Shown piece after piece: positions 1-10,172 of a DNA stretch of 64,000 nucleotides. The DNA is from Epiperipatus broadwayi. Lineage: Eukaryota; Onychophora; Udeonychophora; Euonychophora; Peripatidae. A program made the translations under genes and the position numbers. How positions within the stretch are numbered: position 1 is the first letter of the stretch; each line of letters opens with the position of its first letter. The notes below the pieces were generated by a model that worked only from the letters and a program-made list of their open reading frames with translations, was not told the DNA's origin and did not search any database. The stretch is taken from assembly GCA_028023455.1 (NCBI GenBank), contig JAQFVV010006704.1:280501-344500 (forward strand). The letters run 5' to 3'.

Positions 1-150
1 ACAAAAGTGTGCATCAATTTTGGTTTTTTTCACTACTGGTTCACTCAACATAGTAGGCAGTTCTACATTTTCATCATCCGACTTGGGTCCTTGAGAAATT
101 TCTTGTTCCTTTTTCCCAAAAAAATTAAATATTTTACTTTGTTTACTCAT
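1..150 (-). CDS. hAT transposase N-terminus (partial, runs off left edge)
   Basis: Fifty codons are open from an ATG at 150 down to base 1 with no stop. The product starts MSKQSKIFNFFGKKEQ and continues acidic and lysine-rich. This start, a short basic stretch followed by a hydrophobic FNFF-type motif, resembles the N-termini of hAT transposases and their ZBED- or SCAND3-like relatives; the BED finger and catalytic domain would lie outside the window. A polypyrimidine stretch with a CAG acceptor (minus strand, about 165-152) sits just before the ATG, so this may be the first coding exon after a 5' intron. In an active element the protein would bind the TIR and catalyse cut-and-paste. No lesion is visible in the part shown. 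The family call is inference from about 20 residues plus the nearby hAT-type terminus. Confidence 0.6.
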   Translation of the reverse strand, partial: MSKQSKIFNFFGKKEQEISQGPKSDDENVELPTMLSEPVVKKTKIDAHFC

Positions 151-217
151 TATTAAACAAGGCTGAAAGAAATACAAAAGAAGACATAAATTGAAAATAT
201 TAAACGCTTTCAGTACA

Positions 218-242
218 ATATATATATATATATATATATATA

Positions 243-284
<42 letters not shown>
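218..284. repeat. (AT)n microsatellite
   Basis: About 65 bases of nearly pure AT dinucleotide, interrupted once by GATAT near 244. It lies within the presumed 5' intron or UTR of the hAT element. Confidence 0.95.
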
Positions 285-287
<3 letters not shown>

Positions 288-819
288 TCACATACAATGA
301 AATATAAGTACTAGTTGTAAGTTACAAATATACTACCTTTTAACAAAATATAAAATTCAATTATTAACTTAACACGATTTAGAAAAATGTTGTAACTGTA
401 ATACAGACAAATTTATTTATTGCTATTTTAATAATTACAAACTAGTTCAAAGTATACACTGTGAACTGAGAATATTTCTACTGAATTCCATCACTGGCGC
501 TGATTGATACTTTAGTTACATTAATTTTCCAACACTGGCACTGGTTGACATTTTGACTGCATTAATTTTAGTTGCATTTTTGGTTGCAATTTTTTAACAT
601 TTACATTTTGAAAATAATCGCAAAATTTAATATTATGATTATTTAAGTTCAAATTTACAATTGAATTTGAAAAAAAAACTATACAAAGCATAGGAAGTAT
701 TACTTACTAATTTTTTTTATTAATACTAATATTTTCTTAAAATGTAAAAACATTTTTGCTATCATATATTTATGTTTTTATTTCTTGGTGCATATTCGTC
801 ACCATTAAAAATTTAGCAT

Positions 820-860
820 GACCCAATATTGGGTCACGACCCAAAGATTGAGAAACACTG
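820..860 (-). repeat. hAT terminal inverted repeat with nested palindromes
   Basis: The outer end (860 inward) reads CAGTGTTTCTCAATCTTTGG, then GGGTCGTGACCC, then the perfect 16-bp palindrome GACCCAATATTGGGTC at 820-835. Palindromes next to a hAT terminus are common transposase-binding or foldback sites. Only one end is in the window. Confidence 0.7.
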
Positions 861-2053
861 GACAATATAACATATACTTAGCTGGCACCTGAGTTTGATC
901 CTCAAAATAAATAAAATGCTTTGTATAGCAGGGGTTTTGTTCCAGCAGTCAAGGTAGGCCACAGTCAGTAAATGTTGTTGTGTTATGCTCTGTATAGCCT
1001 GATCTGACCATGATTATCATTGATGGCTTTGTTTTCAATGGTATTCTCTCCTCTACTTGAATGGCCAGTTTGTTCCTGTAGTGTTAAAGCCAAAAGATAA
1101 AAGATTATATTTTACAAGGTATTTTAAACCTGGTTAATATGATAATTTCGAGGGATTGGTTCAATATATAAATCAAATAAAATTATTATTTATTTTTAAA
1201 CGACTTTTTTAGAAATATTTGATTACTTTTTTTTTTTTAATTTTTTATTATATGTTTTTTTTTTTTTTTTAAATCGCACCAAACATTCGTGCATGTTATT
1301 TAAATTGTTATTATTTCTGGTTAAAAAAGAAACTACTAAACTAAATTATAGTTTATGATAACTAAATAATTAAATTTTAATTATCATTTTTGCTGAGAAG
1401 CTAATAATAGAAAATAAAGTCCATATCTTCTTTAGTGCAATCAGAGAAGAGCAAATTCTGGCGATCAGTGTCCATGTATTACAACCAAGCTGTCTCAATT
1501 CTGGTGCTCAAGTTTTGAGCAAAAAAGTCATTCAATTATTTTACTTTAATAAACTATTTAAAACATTTTTTGTTGTAATATCAAGTAGAACATATTATTT
1601 GAACTAAAAATAATTTGTTCTCTCTTTTTTGGTATCATAAAAATCAAAGTAAAATTTTATAAAGTTCATTTGAAAAACATATTAACAATTAAAACATCCC
1701 AATTTTAATTCTTATAATATTTAACAAAAATAAATATTTTTATTTACAATTAATGTAGTGTTAAGAAAATTTTAATCATGTTAAATTAAATAATACTATT
1801 TATTTATAAGTCATCTTAATTTAGTAATTGTTACTCTTGGTTTTTGATATATTTTTAAATGGTAAATTATTTACTAATAATAAGTCAATGAATATAGTTT
1901 TTTTATATTTATAACACTAATATTTTTGTTGGAATCTTGCATATTATCATCTAGGTAATATATTAATCATAGGTGATGATATTGTCTTTAATGAAAACTT
2001 TAACTTTTACGATTTAGAAAAAAAACCTGCTTTTAACATATTATATGCACAAC
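861..2053. other. No gene seen; A+T-rich spacer
   Basis: Outside the hAT terminus is a somewhat more balanced block (about 890-1090) with no open frame longer than 60 codons. It may be an old retroelement relic, but I recognise no family. The rest is homopolymer-rich A+T DNA. Confidence 0.6.
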
Positions 2054-2064
2054 GAGATAAATGT

Positions 2065-2156
2065 ATTATTTTCATACGCCAAAGTGTTGACCGGGAACCG
2101 AACCCGGGCCAGCTGCTTGGAAGGCAGCTATGCTAACCACAAGGCCACTAACGTTT
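2065..2156 (-). mobile_element. tRNA-Gly(UCC)-derived SINE with 11-bp TSD
   Basis: On the minus strand 2154-2084 is an almost complete tRNA-Gly: D arm with GGTTAGCATAG, anticodon arm GCTGCCTTCCAAGCAGC with anticodon TCC, and T arm CCCGGGTTCGGTTCCCGG. The acceptor stem has several mismatches, so it is not a working tRNA. It is followed by a very short tail (GGCGTATGAAAATAATA). The unit is flanked by an 11-bp direct repeat, GAGATAAATGT, at 2054-2064 and 2157-2167, which marks target-primed retroposition. The body is only about 92 bp, so the whole SINE is little more than the tRNA. Related copies are at 13439-13491 and 18924-19016. Confidence 0.85.
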
Positions 2157-2167
2157 GAGATAAATGT

Positions 2168-3186
2168 GTTTATATATTGGATTATTTCTGTCATCTAATA
2201 TTAAGTATTGAAGGTCTTGAGAAAAATTTAACTAACAGTTGAATATAATTGGAAAATTAAAACAAAGTTATTTTTTCTAAATAGTCCAATATATAAATAA
2301 AAATATCTTCAACACAAATCTTCAGGAAAACAATAATTAGATAACATGTACATTCACAACTTCATTTTTTTTATATAAGAATATTTTAAAATTTTAATCT
2401 TTTATTTTAAATAATATATATCATTTTTGTTGCAAAATCTTTTTTCAGATTAAAGTATTCTCTAAAAATATTATTGTTTTGCATAAACAAAATTTTTTTT
2501 TTTTTATATTTTAATTGAGAGATTATAAATTTTAAAGTATTATTTACAAAAATTTAAATAAATAAGTAAAACATATATATATATATTTAGTTTTTTTATT
2601 TTAAGTAAATATAATTTACTACAATGTCAGATAATTTTTAAATGATGTATATTTTACGAAAATGCATTAGTATATATATTTCAAGTAATATTATGCAAAT
2701 AATAATTCAAAAAAATTATTTCAATTACAGCTTAAAAAGCAACAAAGAAACAACAGTAAATGGTTTATATATTTAATAATTTTTGTATTTTTTTACTATT
2801 TATATGAATGCATAACTCTTCATTGACAGATGTCAACTTGCCCATATAAAATGAATCAGTTTATTCTAGTTTTTAGAAGAACAGTAAATCTGACAAATGA
2901 TATTATACTTGGGAGTAGAAGTCGGTCTATTAATAGAGGATTAGTGCATTACAGAAATCAGCATGGAAAAATAACATTTTTCTGAGTATATTTTATTAGA
3001 CGTTCTTATTAATTAATTCAGAGTTTTGGTTTTACAATCATACTTTACAGAATATGCTTAATGTCTTGAATGCAACTTTGTTTAAATAATAAATGTTCTA
3101 AAAACGTAGGTTTTTTATCAGTCAAGAATGAAAAAAATCCTCCGCAAATTTCAGCTTAAAAATATAAAAAAATTAAAACCTTGATA
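2168..3186. other. No gene seen; A+T-rich spacer
   Basis: Low-complexity A+T DNA. The block at 2815-2985 is slightly more balanced but has no open frame or family I recognise. Confidence 0.6.
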
Positions 3187-3873
3187 GTTATTAAAACAGG
3201 CAAAACTCACTATAAAGTATTGGCACTCAGTGCAAGCCAGAGTAATCAATGGATTCCAGAAGGCTTGTGCATAAAATCTCCATCTAGTACCTACTCATCC
3301 AATATCCCCAGACTAGTTTCTGGCTTGTGGCCTTTGTCAATGAAGAGCCTTGGATATGAGAGCACTGCAGCTAGATCTTAGTATTTAATGCAACCTTCCA
3401 GCAGCCCCTTTTTATCTCTACTTAACTACAAAACTATGAGACTTAAATTGAAAACACTATAATATTTTTCAATCCAAGCTCATCAGCTTATATAGTCATA
3501 TAGGTCTGAACTCAGTTCAATACCTGTACATTTTGGTGTCTTTGGTTGTTTAATAACCATAACCATCACTATCCTATTAGGCAGGTTTGGTTTTAAGCTG
3601 ATAAACATCACATGATCACTATTTTTAGTTTTATAGTTAAGTATAAATGAAAGGTGGCTGCTGGAGGGTTGCATTAGATCCTAAGATTTAGCTGAAGTGC
3701 TCTCAGATACAAGGCTTCTCACTGATGAAGGCAACAAGCCAAAAACTAGTCTGGGGATATTGGATGAGTAGGCACTAGATGGGGATTTTATGCAGAAGCT
3801 TTCTGGCATCCATTGATTACTCTGGCTTGCACTGAATGGCAATACATATAATGAGTTTTGCCTGTTTAATAAC
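3187..3873. mobile_element. Foldback element with about 250-bp inverted arms (family F2)
   Basis: Arm 3187-3437 matches the reverse complement of 3626-3873 with roughly 85-90 percent identity by eye. Both arms start at the outside with GTTATTAAA(A)CAGGCAAAAC and share AGTGCAAGCCAGAGTAATCA further in. The spacer of about 190 bp contains GGTCTGAACTCAGTTCA, close to the spacer start of the foldback at 39409-40116 (GGTCTGATCTCAGTTCA), so the two may be related. Fragments with CAGGCAAAACTCACTATA next to TCATGTGATGTTTATTGGC recur at 22972-23020 and, more diverged, at 56908-56965. No coding capacity is seen; the short open frames in the arms are mirror images of each other. Confidence 0.8.
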
Positions 3874-4195
3874 AATTAAGAGAAAGCATAAGAAATAGTG
3901 AGCATGTGATGTTTATTGGCCTGATAGTTTTGTAAAAATGAAAAGTGAACTCAGATATTAAAGTACAGGACAGTCTCCATATAGATTGTTGCTACTGCAG
4001 CTAAGTTAGCTGCTTATATATCTATTATTTCAGCTAATTTATCATACAAAAATGAGATGAAATCCCTTATCAGTGGAATATAAAGACCTTAGAAAAGTTT
4101 CATTTCAAGATGCTCTATAAAAATAAAATGGAAGTATTAAAAACACAATCAATATGTTTTTAAATTACTGGATGTGATACTATAAAGTCACACTT
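3874..4195. other. No gene seen; F2-like edge then A+T-rich DNA
   Basis: At about 3897-3930 the motif GTGAGCATGTGATGTTTATT recurs, the same one found beside other F2 fragments. This suggests the F2 family extends past the inverted arm here. Nothing else is recognised. Confidence 0.5.
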
Positions 4196-4440
4196 TTATT
4201 GGACATGTAATATATATGAACAATGCAAGACATCCTAAAAGGATATTTCGTAGTGAACTTGGGCATGGTTTCTGGAGAGAGATATACCACATCTATATTA
4301 ATAGGTCAACCTCAAAGGCCTTGTAAAAAAAATAAAATGGGAAGAAATGACAGAGAATGGAATTTATTGGAGAGCTACAATTAACTATTATATACAATTT
4401 TCTGCTGAAGAAGACAACATCTTAATTCATCACACAAACA
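4196..4440 (+). pseudogene. LINE reverse transcriptase C-terminal relic
   Basis: Frame-by-frame translation gives GHVIYMNNARHPKRIF, then RSELGHG, and after a stop KWEEMTENGIYWRATI. The order and spacing fit the C-terminus of many invertebrate non-LTR retrotransposon proteins (GHVxRMxDxRLPKxxFxxEL, then WExxAxDRxxWR). Stops interrupt the frame (first at about 4324) and no catalytic RT motif is nearby, so this is a 5'-truncated, dead fragment. The LINE clade is not resolved. The signature is seen in the sequence; identity to a particular element is inference. Confidence 0.5.
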
Positions 4441-5577
4441 GAAAGGTAAACCAACATATTCTAAATGTAGTGTATTTGTGTATCACAAATTGGTTTGTAC
4501 TGTCTTTGTAAAACTAATTTTTAAAGCAAATTTCTTTTCCCTCTCTGACTCTTTTTCTGAGTTAGAATGGCATATTTCTTTATAACTGGCAGTTTATTAT
4601 TATTTTATCAATTAATATTTTTATACATGTGTGTGTTATTTGTTTATAGATGATGATAGGACAGGTTTTTTTTTAAAAAAATAGCACCATTTGATTATAC
4701 AAACTGATTCAAATAAAGCACACTAGTTTTTATTAAACTGTCTGAAAAGTAATCAAGAAGCCAGAATAAGATCACGCATTTCATGGGTGGAGCTGAAAGC
4801 TATTTTAATTTATTTTTCATTTTAATAAAAATCTTATAAATTCTTGTCAATTAAAATGGAGATTAAAATATTTTTGATTAAAGTTTCTAAAATTTATAAA
4901 AATATCTACAACTATTTCAAATTAAAAAAATTAAATATTAAAAAAGAATAAACTTATAATAGCCCAAAAAGTGAAATAATTCTGTTCAAGTATTTTTTTA
5001 ATATATATCATAATTAATACATTGATAGCTTTCCAAAATGAAGTAAAATCAACATTTATCAATTTAAAAGGTAAAAAATAAAAGGAAGAAGTGTTTTCAA
5101 ACCAATGTCTTAATATTGTATTTTAATAAATTGAATCAAACATACAGATATATCAATTTATATAAAGTGATTAATAACAATCACAAAAGCATAAATAAAA
5201 ATATTTAAAGAATTGATATATAAAATTAAATATATATTGAGATGATGTGGATTTATTCAATAATGATTAAAATAAATGATTTTAAGCATACAAACAAGTT
5301 GAACAGCTTAATAATCATGAAATATAATAACAGTTTATATGAAGTTATTCTGTATAAGTTTTTTGTTCCAATTTTTATAAATTTATATAGTTTTATGTTT
5401 TTCTTTTATTTTAAAATAAAATAATATATTCATAATTATTAGATTATAAGTTTAAGCATGGACAAGACTAATTTGTTTTCATTTTGTTTTGAGTATTTAT
5501 GTCTATAAACTGTTTCTGTATAAGCAGCGTTTACTTTCAACTCTTATGAAAAATTATCCTTAATTATCATCAGTTAT
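4441..5577. other. No gene seen; A+T-rich spacer
   Basis: The short frame near 5242-5424 has a composition-driven I/N/F/Y/K protein and is not supported as a gene. Confidence 0.6.
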
Positions 5578-5803
5578 AAAATATAAAATGCGCTAAAACG
5601 CACGAACACACAAAACTGAAGAAATTTGCATCGCTCTTAATCAATTTATTTATTCACAAGATGGCTAGGAATACGAGGACCCCGGCCCTCAAAAGCGCTT
5701 AGCCACATACCTAAATACAGATATTTAGTTTGTATCAATCTGTATTAATATTTCTTTGTCTTCAGCTTTGTGTGTTAGTGCGTTTTAGCGCATTTTATAT
5801 TTT
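5578..5803. mobile_element. MITE with about 44-bp terminal inverted repeats
   Basis: Left terminus 5578-5622 and right terminus 5760-5803 are inverted copies sharing TAAAATGCGCTAAAACGCAC and then AACACACAAA and CTGAAGA, with a few mismatches. The 226-bp element has no coding capacity. Its centre holds an unusually G+C-rich patch (GAGGACCCCGGCCCTC, about 5678-5693). The ends lie in A/T runs so the exact target duplication (TA or longer) cannot be read. A Tc1/mariner-type origin is possible but not shown. Confidence 0.8.
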
Positions 5804-6219
5804 GAAATAATTAGCCACAAATTCTCAACTCTTTTCTAATATCATCAATTATCTAAACTCCATATTTGTGAAATTCAGAATAAAATATTTCTAATAATTT
5901 TGCAAATACAAACAATACTTGCTTCTTCTCCTCCCCTTTTTTCCCCACAAATAGCTCTAAAAGTATATAAATAGTTTAGATCAATTTTAAATCAATTGAA
6001 GATAAATTGAAGAGAAAACCACCAATAACAGTCTGCTGATCAGAGTAACAATGTTTAACTCAATATTTTTGTCAGTCTTAAATCCGGAACTGTAGTTACG
6101 GACAGGTATTAATTTTAAAATAGTTTGCTAGATATTATCACAACAAGAATGAGTGAACTCTCCTAATTTTATTTATTTAGCATATAATATCAGCAGATTA
6201 AAATTCAACAAAAACGATT
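5804..6219. other. No gene seen
   Basis: A+T-rich sequence between the MITE and a LINE relic; no open frame or repeat recognised. Confidence 0.5.
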
Positions 6220-6890
6220 CTTAATCAATCAGAAGCCAACTTGTCCAAGCTATATAGAGCAAAGAATATAGAGCAAAGAATTCAACAGAAGTCTGGTAAA
6301 TTAGATACTCCCTATAAATCTGTACCATAGATTGAGATCTTCCACATTCACAGATTTCAGGACCTATAAATCCTCATTCTTGAAACATATAACAACATCT
6401 ATCCTGGCCTGTTTTGATTCTGTTGATCTTTGATGAGAGTTCTTGGGAGAAACCAGGCACTCAGAGAGTAGAATCAGCTATTAGAGTGCAATTATTTATA
6501 TTGAAGTTATTCCAGTCATGTGTCCACATTCTGTTGGGTGGCTGCTGAGAATTACCAGTAAGTCAAAATGGTTGCCTTGATTTTTAGCCTGATGTTTGGG
6601 GGACTATTCAAATAAGATTCATGAACTGATTTGATAGCTCAACAAGCTTGTTGAATTTATTGATTGTTGCCATCTAAGGTTATTTGGGAGTACAAGTAAC
6701 TATTTTTCTGGTGTTAATTTAAGAGTGCCAAAAATAATATCAAGAATTTCATTAATCTGATTATCCACAAGATTAGCATATGTACTCAGGCATCATACTG
6801 TTAAGAAGTACATAGTCAAAGAGTAAACACATGCTAGTCTAGAAGTTCTAAGAATGTCAGGATTTGAAACTCCTGTGATAGCTGAAAACT
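6220..6890 (-). pseudogene. LINE polyprotein C-terminal relic (post-RT domain)
   Basis: On the minus strand the pieces appear in the expected order. From about 6780 down there is NQINEILDIIFGTLKLTP, resembling the QLNxxxRxISGTLxxTPxxWLPVLSNI segment of non-LTR polyproteins, followed by LLVLPNNLRWQQSIN. Further on, near 6430-6330, are INRIKTGQDRC and ICECGRSQSMVQI, matching the classic NRIRTGxGRC ... CDCGxxxQTMxHIVxEC terminal zinc-knuckle region. Stops and frame changes are frequent, so it is long dead. The block stands out from its surroundings by higher G+C. The family signature is well known in arthropod and other invertebrate LINEs; the clade is not determined. Confidence 0.65.
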
Positions 6891-7290
6891 TGGAAATATT
6901 TTGCTTGGTGGTAATTTTTTTATATCAATAAGATGGAGTTTAAAGAAAAGAATTCAAACCAATTTAATTCCCCAACTATTTTGAATGTGATATATACTGA
7001 TTACAATTTTTAATAAGAATGTATGTAATAATGTCCAAATAAAACATCATTTTGTATATACTAAAAATATTCAAATGTGAATTATAATCCTAGATGAAAC
7101 GACATAATTTTCTATTACTCAGTGCACGTTATTTGTGTTTAAAATAAATTTGAAACACTGACAACATTTTTATGCTTTGCATTTCCATTGATAATGTGAC
7201 TGAAGAATCCATTAGCTTTTTGATTATATATATATATAATAAATATACAAACTAATTAAAGGCAAAATAAAAACATAATAAAAACACAGA

Positions 7291-7356
7291 ATTACTTTTC
7301 TACAAAACTGCTTTAATATTTCAACCAGCAGACTGGTTTTCATCAGAAAGCAAAAT
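7291..7356 (-). ncRNA. Hammerhead ribozyme-like motif, left arm
   Basis: On the minus strand: CTGATGA (7346-7340), then a hairpin ACCAG-TCTG-CTGGT, then GAAA (7322-7319). That is the conserved hammerhead core with a perfect 5-bp stem II. The flanks TTGCTTT (before the core) and AAAGTAA (downstream) can form a 7-bp stem I including one G-U pair, with GTA as a possible cleavage triplet. Stem III is weak and a 2-nt bulge is needed in stem I, so activity is uncertain. Confidence 0.55.
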
Positions 7357-7654
7357 GGCTATTTCTAGAAATTAAGCGTTAAAATATTACAGACAGATAT
7401 GTATCAGATAACAAAACTAATTCCTATAGGCTAAAAATCTTTAAAAACTTTGTATAAAATATATCTATATATTTACAAAACTTTGTATAAAAAATATTTA
7501 AAAAAATATTTCACAAAAAACTTATTTTAAAAAACTAAAACCATACATACATTATTATTATATATAAAAAAACAATAAAAATATATTATTACATATGTAC
7601 ACACCAAAAAAAACTGTATATATATATTCTACAATATGTATTTTACTATATACA

Positions 7655-7858
7655 TATATATTTTATATATATTCCACTTTGTGCTATTCCACCTATAAAA
7701 TATGAATATGAATATAGGTACTATCACATCTTTGAATTACCTGGTTTCCTAGTGATTTGTTTTTTTATTTTCTAAATAATTATTTTTTATTTCCTAAATA
7801 ATTATTTTATAGGTGGACTAGCATGGAGTTGAATATATATAAAATATATTGTAACGTT
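7655..7858. repeat. Small inverted repeat inside the left arm region
   Basis: TCCACTTTGTGCTATTCCAC with following CTATAAAAT (about 7673-7701) is mirrored by ATTTTATAGGTGGACTAGCA (about 7805-7830). Between them ATTTTCTAAATAATTATTTT is tandemly duplicated (about 7768-7811). This is a local hairpin of about 200 bp. Confidence 0.55.
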
Positions 7859-8126
7859 TATTTATATACATTGCAAATATATTGGCATTTGGTAAAAGCT
7901 AAAAAAAAATAAAAGTAAATTTAGATTTTTTTTGGACCATAATTTTTTAAAAAAAATTAATAACGTACAATGAAAGTTAAATTATTCTTTCGTATTTTTT
8001 TTAATGTAATTAGAAATAACAGTAGAATTGGAGAGAACAAAAGAATTCCAAAAGCAAGTAAAAAGATAAGCTAAAAGAAAAATATTTGAGCTAATTAAAC
8101 ATGGCCGAAAAACTTGATTAAAAAAA

Positions 8127-8730
8127 TGAGAACTTAGTAATTAAAAAATGATAAAGACTGTATAAGATTATAAACACAAAACACCATGATAATAGCATAC
8201 GCAGAAGTCAGAAAACTGGGCCTCTAGTATAAAAGGCAGAGGTCAGTTTGAAGAAGGTCTAGTTCATTTTTTTCTCTAGTTGGTCTTGGATAACAATAAT
8301 ATATCCAAGATCGCTCTATGCTGAAGTAATTCGGCATGTCGGAGTGAACCGGAGCTTCTGTGGACATCGTGCCTGAAGATGTACACCAGAAAAGCTTTCA
8401 TGACCAACTAAAAGAATGGACCACAAGATCAACTAATAATCAAAGGCCATGAGCTCATTTTAACCCTGAAAAACTATGCATAGTTATCTACAACCATCGT
8501 GAATTCACTAAACTTACCGGTAAGTTAAGACTACTTATTCCTGATTGTGACAAAATTTAGCGTTTGCAAACAAGTCTTAAAATAATCCCGATAGAGACTT
8601 TCATTTTTTCTGTACCAGAGACTTTTGTTTATACCAGAACTTTTTAATTAATTCTTTTATTTTATTGTTTGCGTCATGTTTGAATTAATATGTGTTCTCT
8701 CTAGTTTACTTGATTAGGAATTCTCAACAA
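8127..8730 (+). promoter_or_regulatory. LTR-like block with TATA box (candidate solo LTR)
   Basis: Within the inverted repeat is a distinctly less A+T-rich block. It has TATAAAAGGCAGAGGTCAG at 8229, the form of a strong Pol II TATA box, about 30 bases before AGTTTGAAGAAGG. Possible ends are TGAGAA (8127) and TTCTCA (about 8722-8727), a short inverted TG..CA pair. No clear target duplication or primer-binding site is visible, so LTR status is a guess; a promoter belonging to the surrounding element is an alternative. Confidence 0.3.
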
Positions 8731-9189
8731 TTAATAGGCCGAGTTTGATCAGGAAATATAGTTATGTTTTTAGAAATAAAAATACAACTTTCTTCTTTTC
8801 GACATAACTTGATCAACTTGTGCGCAGTTTATATTAGCGTGTAGAGGCGTAGCAAAATGGAAAATGTTATAATATATATGTATATAGTAAAATACATATT
8901 GTAGAATATATATATATACAGTTTTTTTTGGTGTTTACATATGTAATAATATATTTGTATTGTTCTTTTGATATATTTTAATATATAATAATAATGTATG
9001 TATGGTTTTAGTTTTTTTAAATAAGTTTTTTGTGAAATAATTTTTTTAGTATTTTTTATACAAAGTTTTGTAAATATATATATATATTTATACAAAGTTT
9101 TTAAAGATTTTTAGCCTATAGGAATTAGTTTTGTTATCTGATACATAACTGTCTGTAATATTTTAGCACTTAATTTCTGGAAATAGCCA

Positions 9190-9253
9190 TTTTACTTTCT
9201 GATGAAAACCAGTCTGCTGGTTGAAATATTAAAGCAGTTTTATAGAGAAGTAA
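9190..9253 (+). ncRNA. Hammerhead ribozyme-like motif, right arm
   Basis: CTGATGA at 9199-9205, stem II ACCAG-TCTG-CTGGT, and GAAA at 9223-9226. Stem I can form between TTACTTT just before the core and GAAGTAA at 9247-9253. Compared with the left copy, TTGCTTT has become TTACTTT, which turns a G-U pair into A-U, so the stem is kept. ATA is the likely cleavage triplet. Stem III is short and irregular. Confidence 0.55.
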
Positions 9254-9272
9254 TTCTGTGTTTTTATTATAT

Positions 9273-10172
9273 ATAAATTTTCTAAAACTATAAGAACAAT
9301 GCTAATGAAGAAACATTGTTTTATAAATAGCAATACTTCATTGGTGAATCAGACAAAATGTAAAAAAAGCTAATAAAGACTGCCAAAATGTAAAGATAAA
9401 ATGAGTGATGTTCAGAGAATATCTTTCAAATTTGAGTAATCATGAATATAACAAAAATATTATAACTGAGCAGGGATAGTGAGCCTGTGAGTGCTTCATA
9501 AATTTGGTCAACCACATATAATAAGTAAAATCATGAAACAAGTGGCCTTCTCCACTTATGCATCAAATATTTAGGCACTCTAAAATATATTACATAAATG
9601 TTGTACTTAAGCAACTAAAATATATAACTAAAAATAGACAAATAAATATGTTGATTCACAAATGGCTTTAGAACAATTTACATTTATACTCACAATAGAC
9701 TCATGAATTTGTATTGTACCAATAGTTCAGGGAATCATCTTTCTTGGAAAAATAAAATAAATTCAGTTAATGTCGACTCACTTGATGATAAAATATAGTA
9801 TGGGATGTACAATGAATTATCTTAATTGTAAAATAAATGGTAAAATAAATTGTTTTATAATGGCTTATGTCAAAAATTAAGATCATATATCTAATTTACC
9901 AGTATGCTATCATATATTTTTATAATTTGTCCCCCCCCCCTTTAAGATTGCAATTTATAGATACAATATGCATTTTAAATTATTAAAGCATGCAGTGATA
10001 AAAGAACTAAAGATAAACTCTTTCTTACAATATAAGAAAACAAAATAATAAAGGTTTTTAATAATGTTACTTTTTTAAAAAGAAAAATTATATTTCTCAT
10101 ATCATTTACAAATTATCAAATGATAAGTAAGATTATATTACGAAAAATATTAATAAAAAAGAAAGATTTTTA
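9273..10172. other. No gene seen; A+T-rich spacer with a C10 run
   Basis: A homopolymer of ten C at about 9931-9940 stands out in the A+T background. Nothing else is recognised. Confidence 0.6.

Larger units (their letters stand above)
1..860 (-). mobile_element. hAT-superfamily DNA transposon, 5' part
   Basis: Read on the minus strand, the element begins at 860 with CAGTGTTTCTCAATCTTTGG, the CAGTG start and NTTCTCAA pattern typical of hAT terminal inverted repeats, followed by GGGTCGTGACCC. About 700 bases further in, at 150, a transposase-like reading frame opens and runs off the left edge of the window. The bases just outside the terminus, GACAATAT at 861-868, would be the 8-bp target duplication if the matching copy exists beyond the other end. 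The other terminus lies outside the window. Terminus and frame are seen directly; assignment to hAT rests on the terminus consensus and the form of the N-terminus. Confidence 0.75.
7272..9272. mobile_element. Penelope-like inverted repeat pair (PLE terminal repeats)
   Basis: The left arm (7272-7700) and right arm (8832-9272) are inverted copies. They share an outer AATAAAAACACAGAATTAC edge, the hammerhead-like core, the GCCTATAGGAATTAGTTTTG block and an inner TTCCA-TTTTG-CTA stretch. Penelope-like elements are known to carry hammerhead ribozymes in their terminal repeats and to occur in inverted partial arrangements, which fits. No reverse transcriptase or GIY-YIG coding is seen between the arms; the 1.1-kb centre instead holds an LTR-like block and A+T DNA. 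The arms differ at many sites, so the element is not very young. Confidence 0.6.

Noticed and set aside
2084-2154. A functional tRNA-Gly(UCC) gene
   Set aside because: The acceptor stem has several mispairs and the unit has an A-rich tail and an 11-bp target duplication, so it is a SINE.
3181-3875. Two similar proteins of 64-66 residues in opposite orientation
   Set aside because: They are mirror translations of the inverted arms of a foldback element; no start context or codon signal.
8829-9095. 88-codon minus frame rich in I, Y and K
   Set aside because: Composition-driven and lying in the AT-rich part of the Penelope-like right arm.
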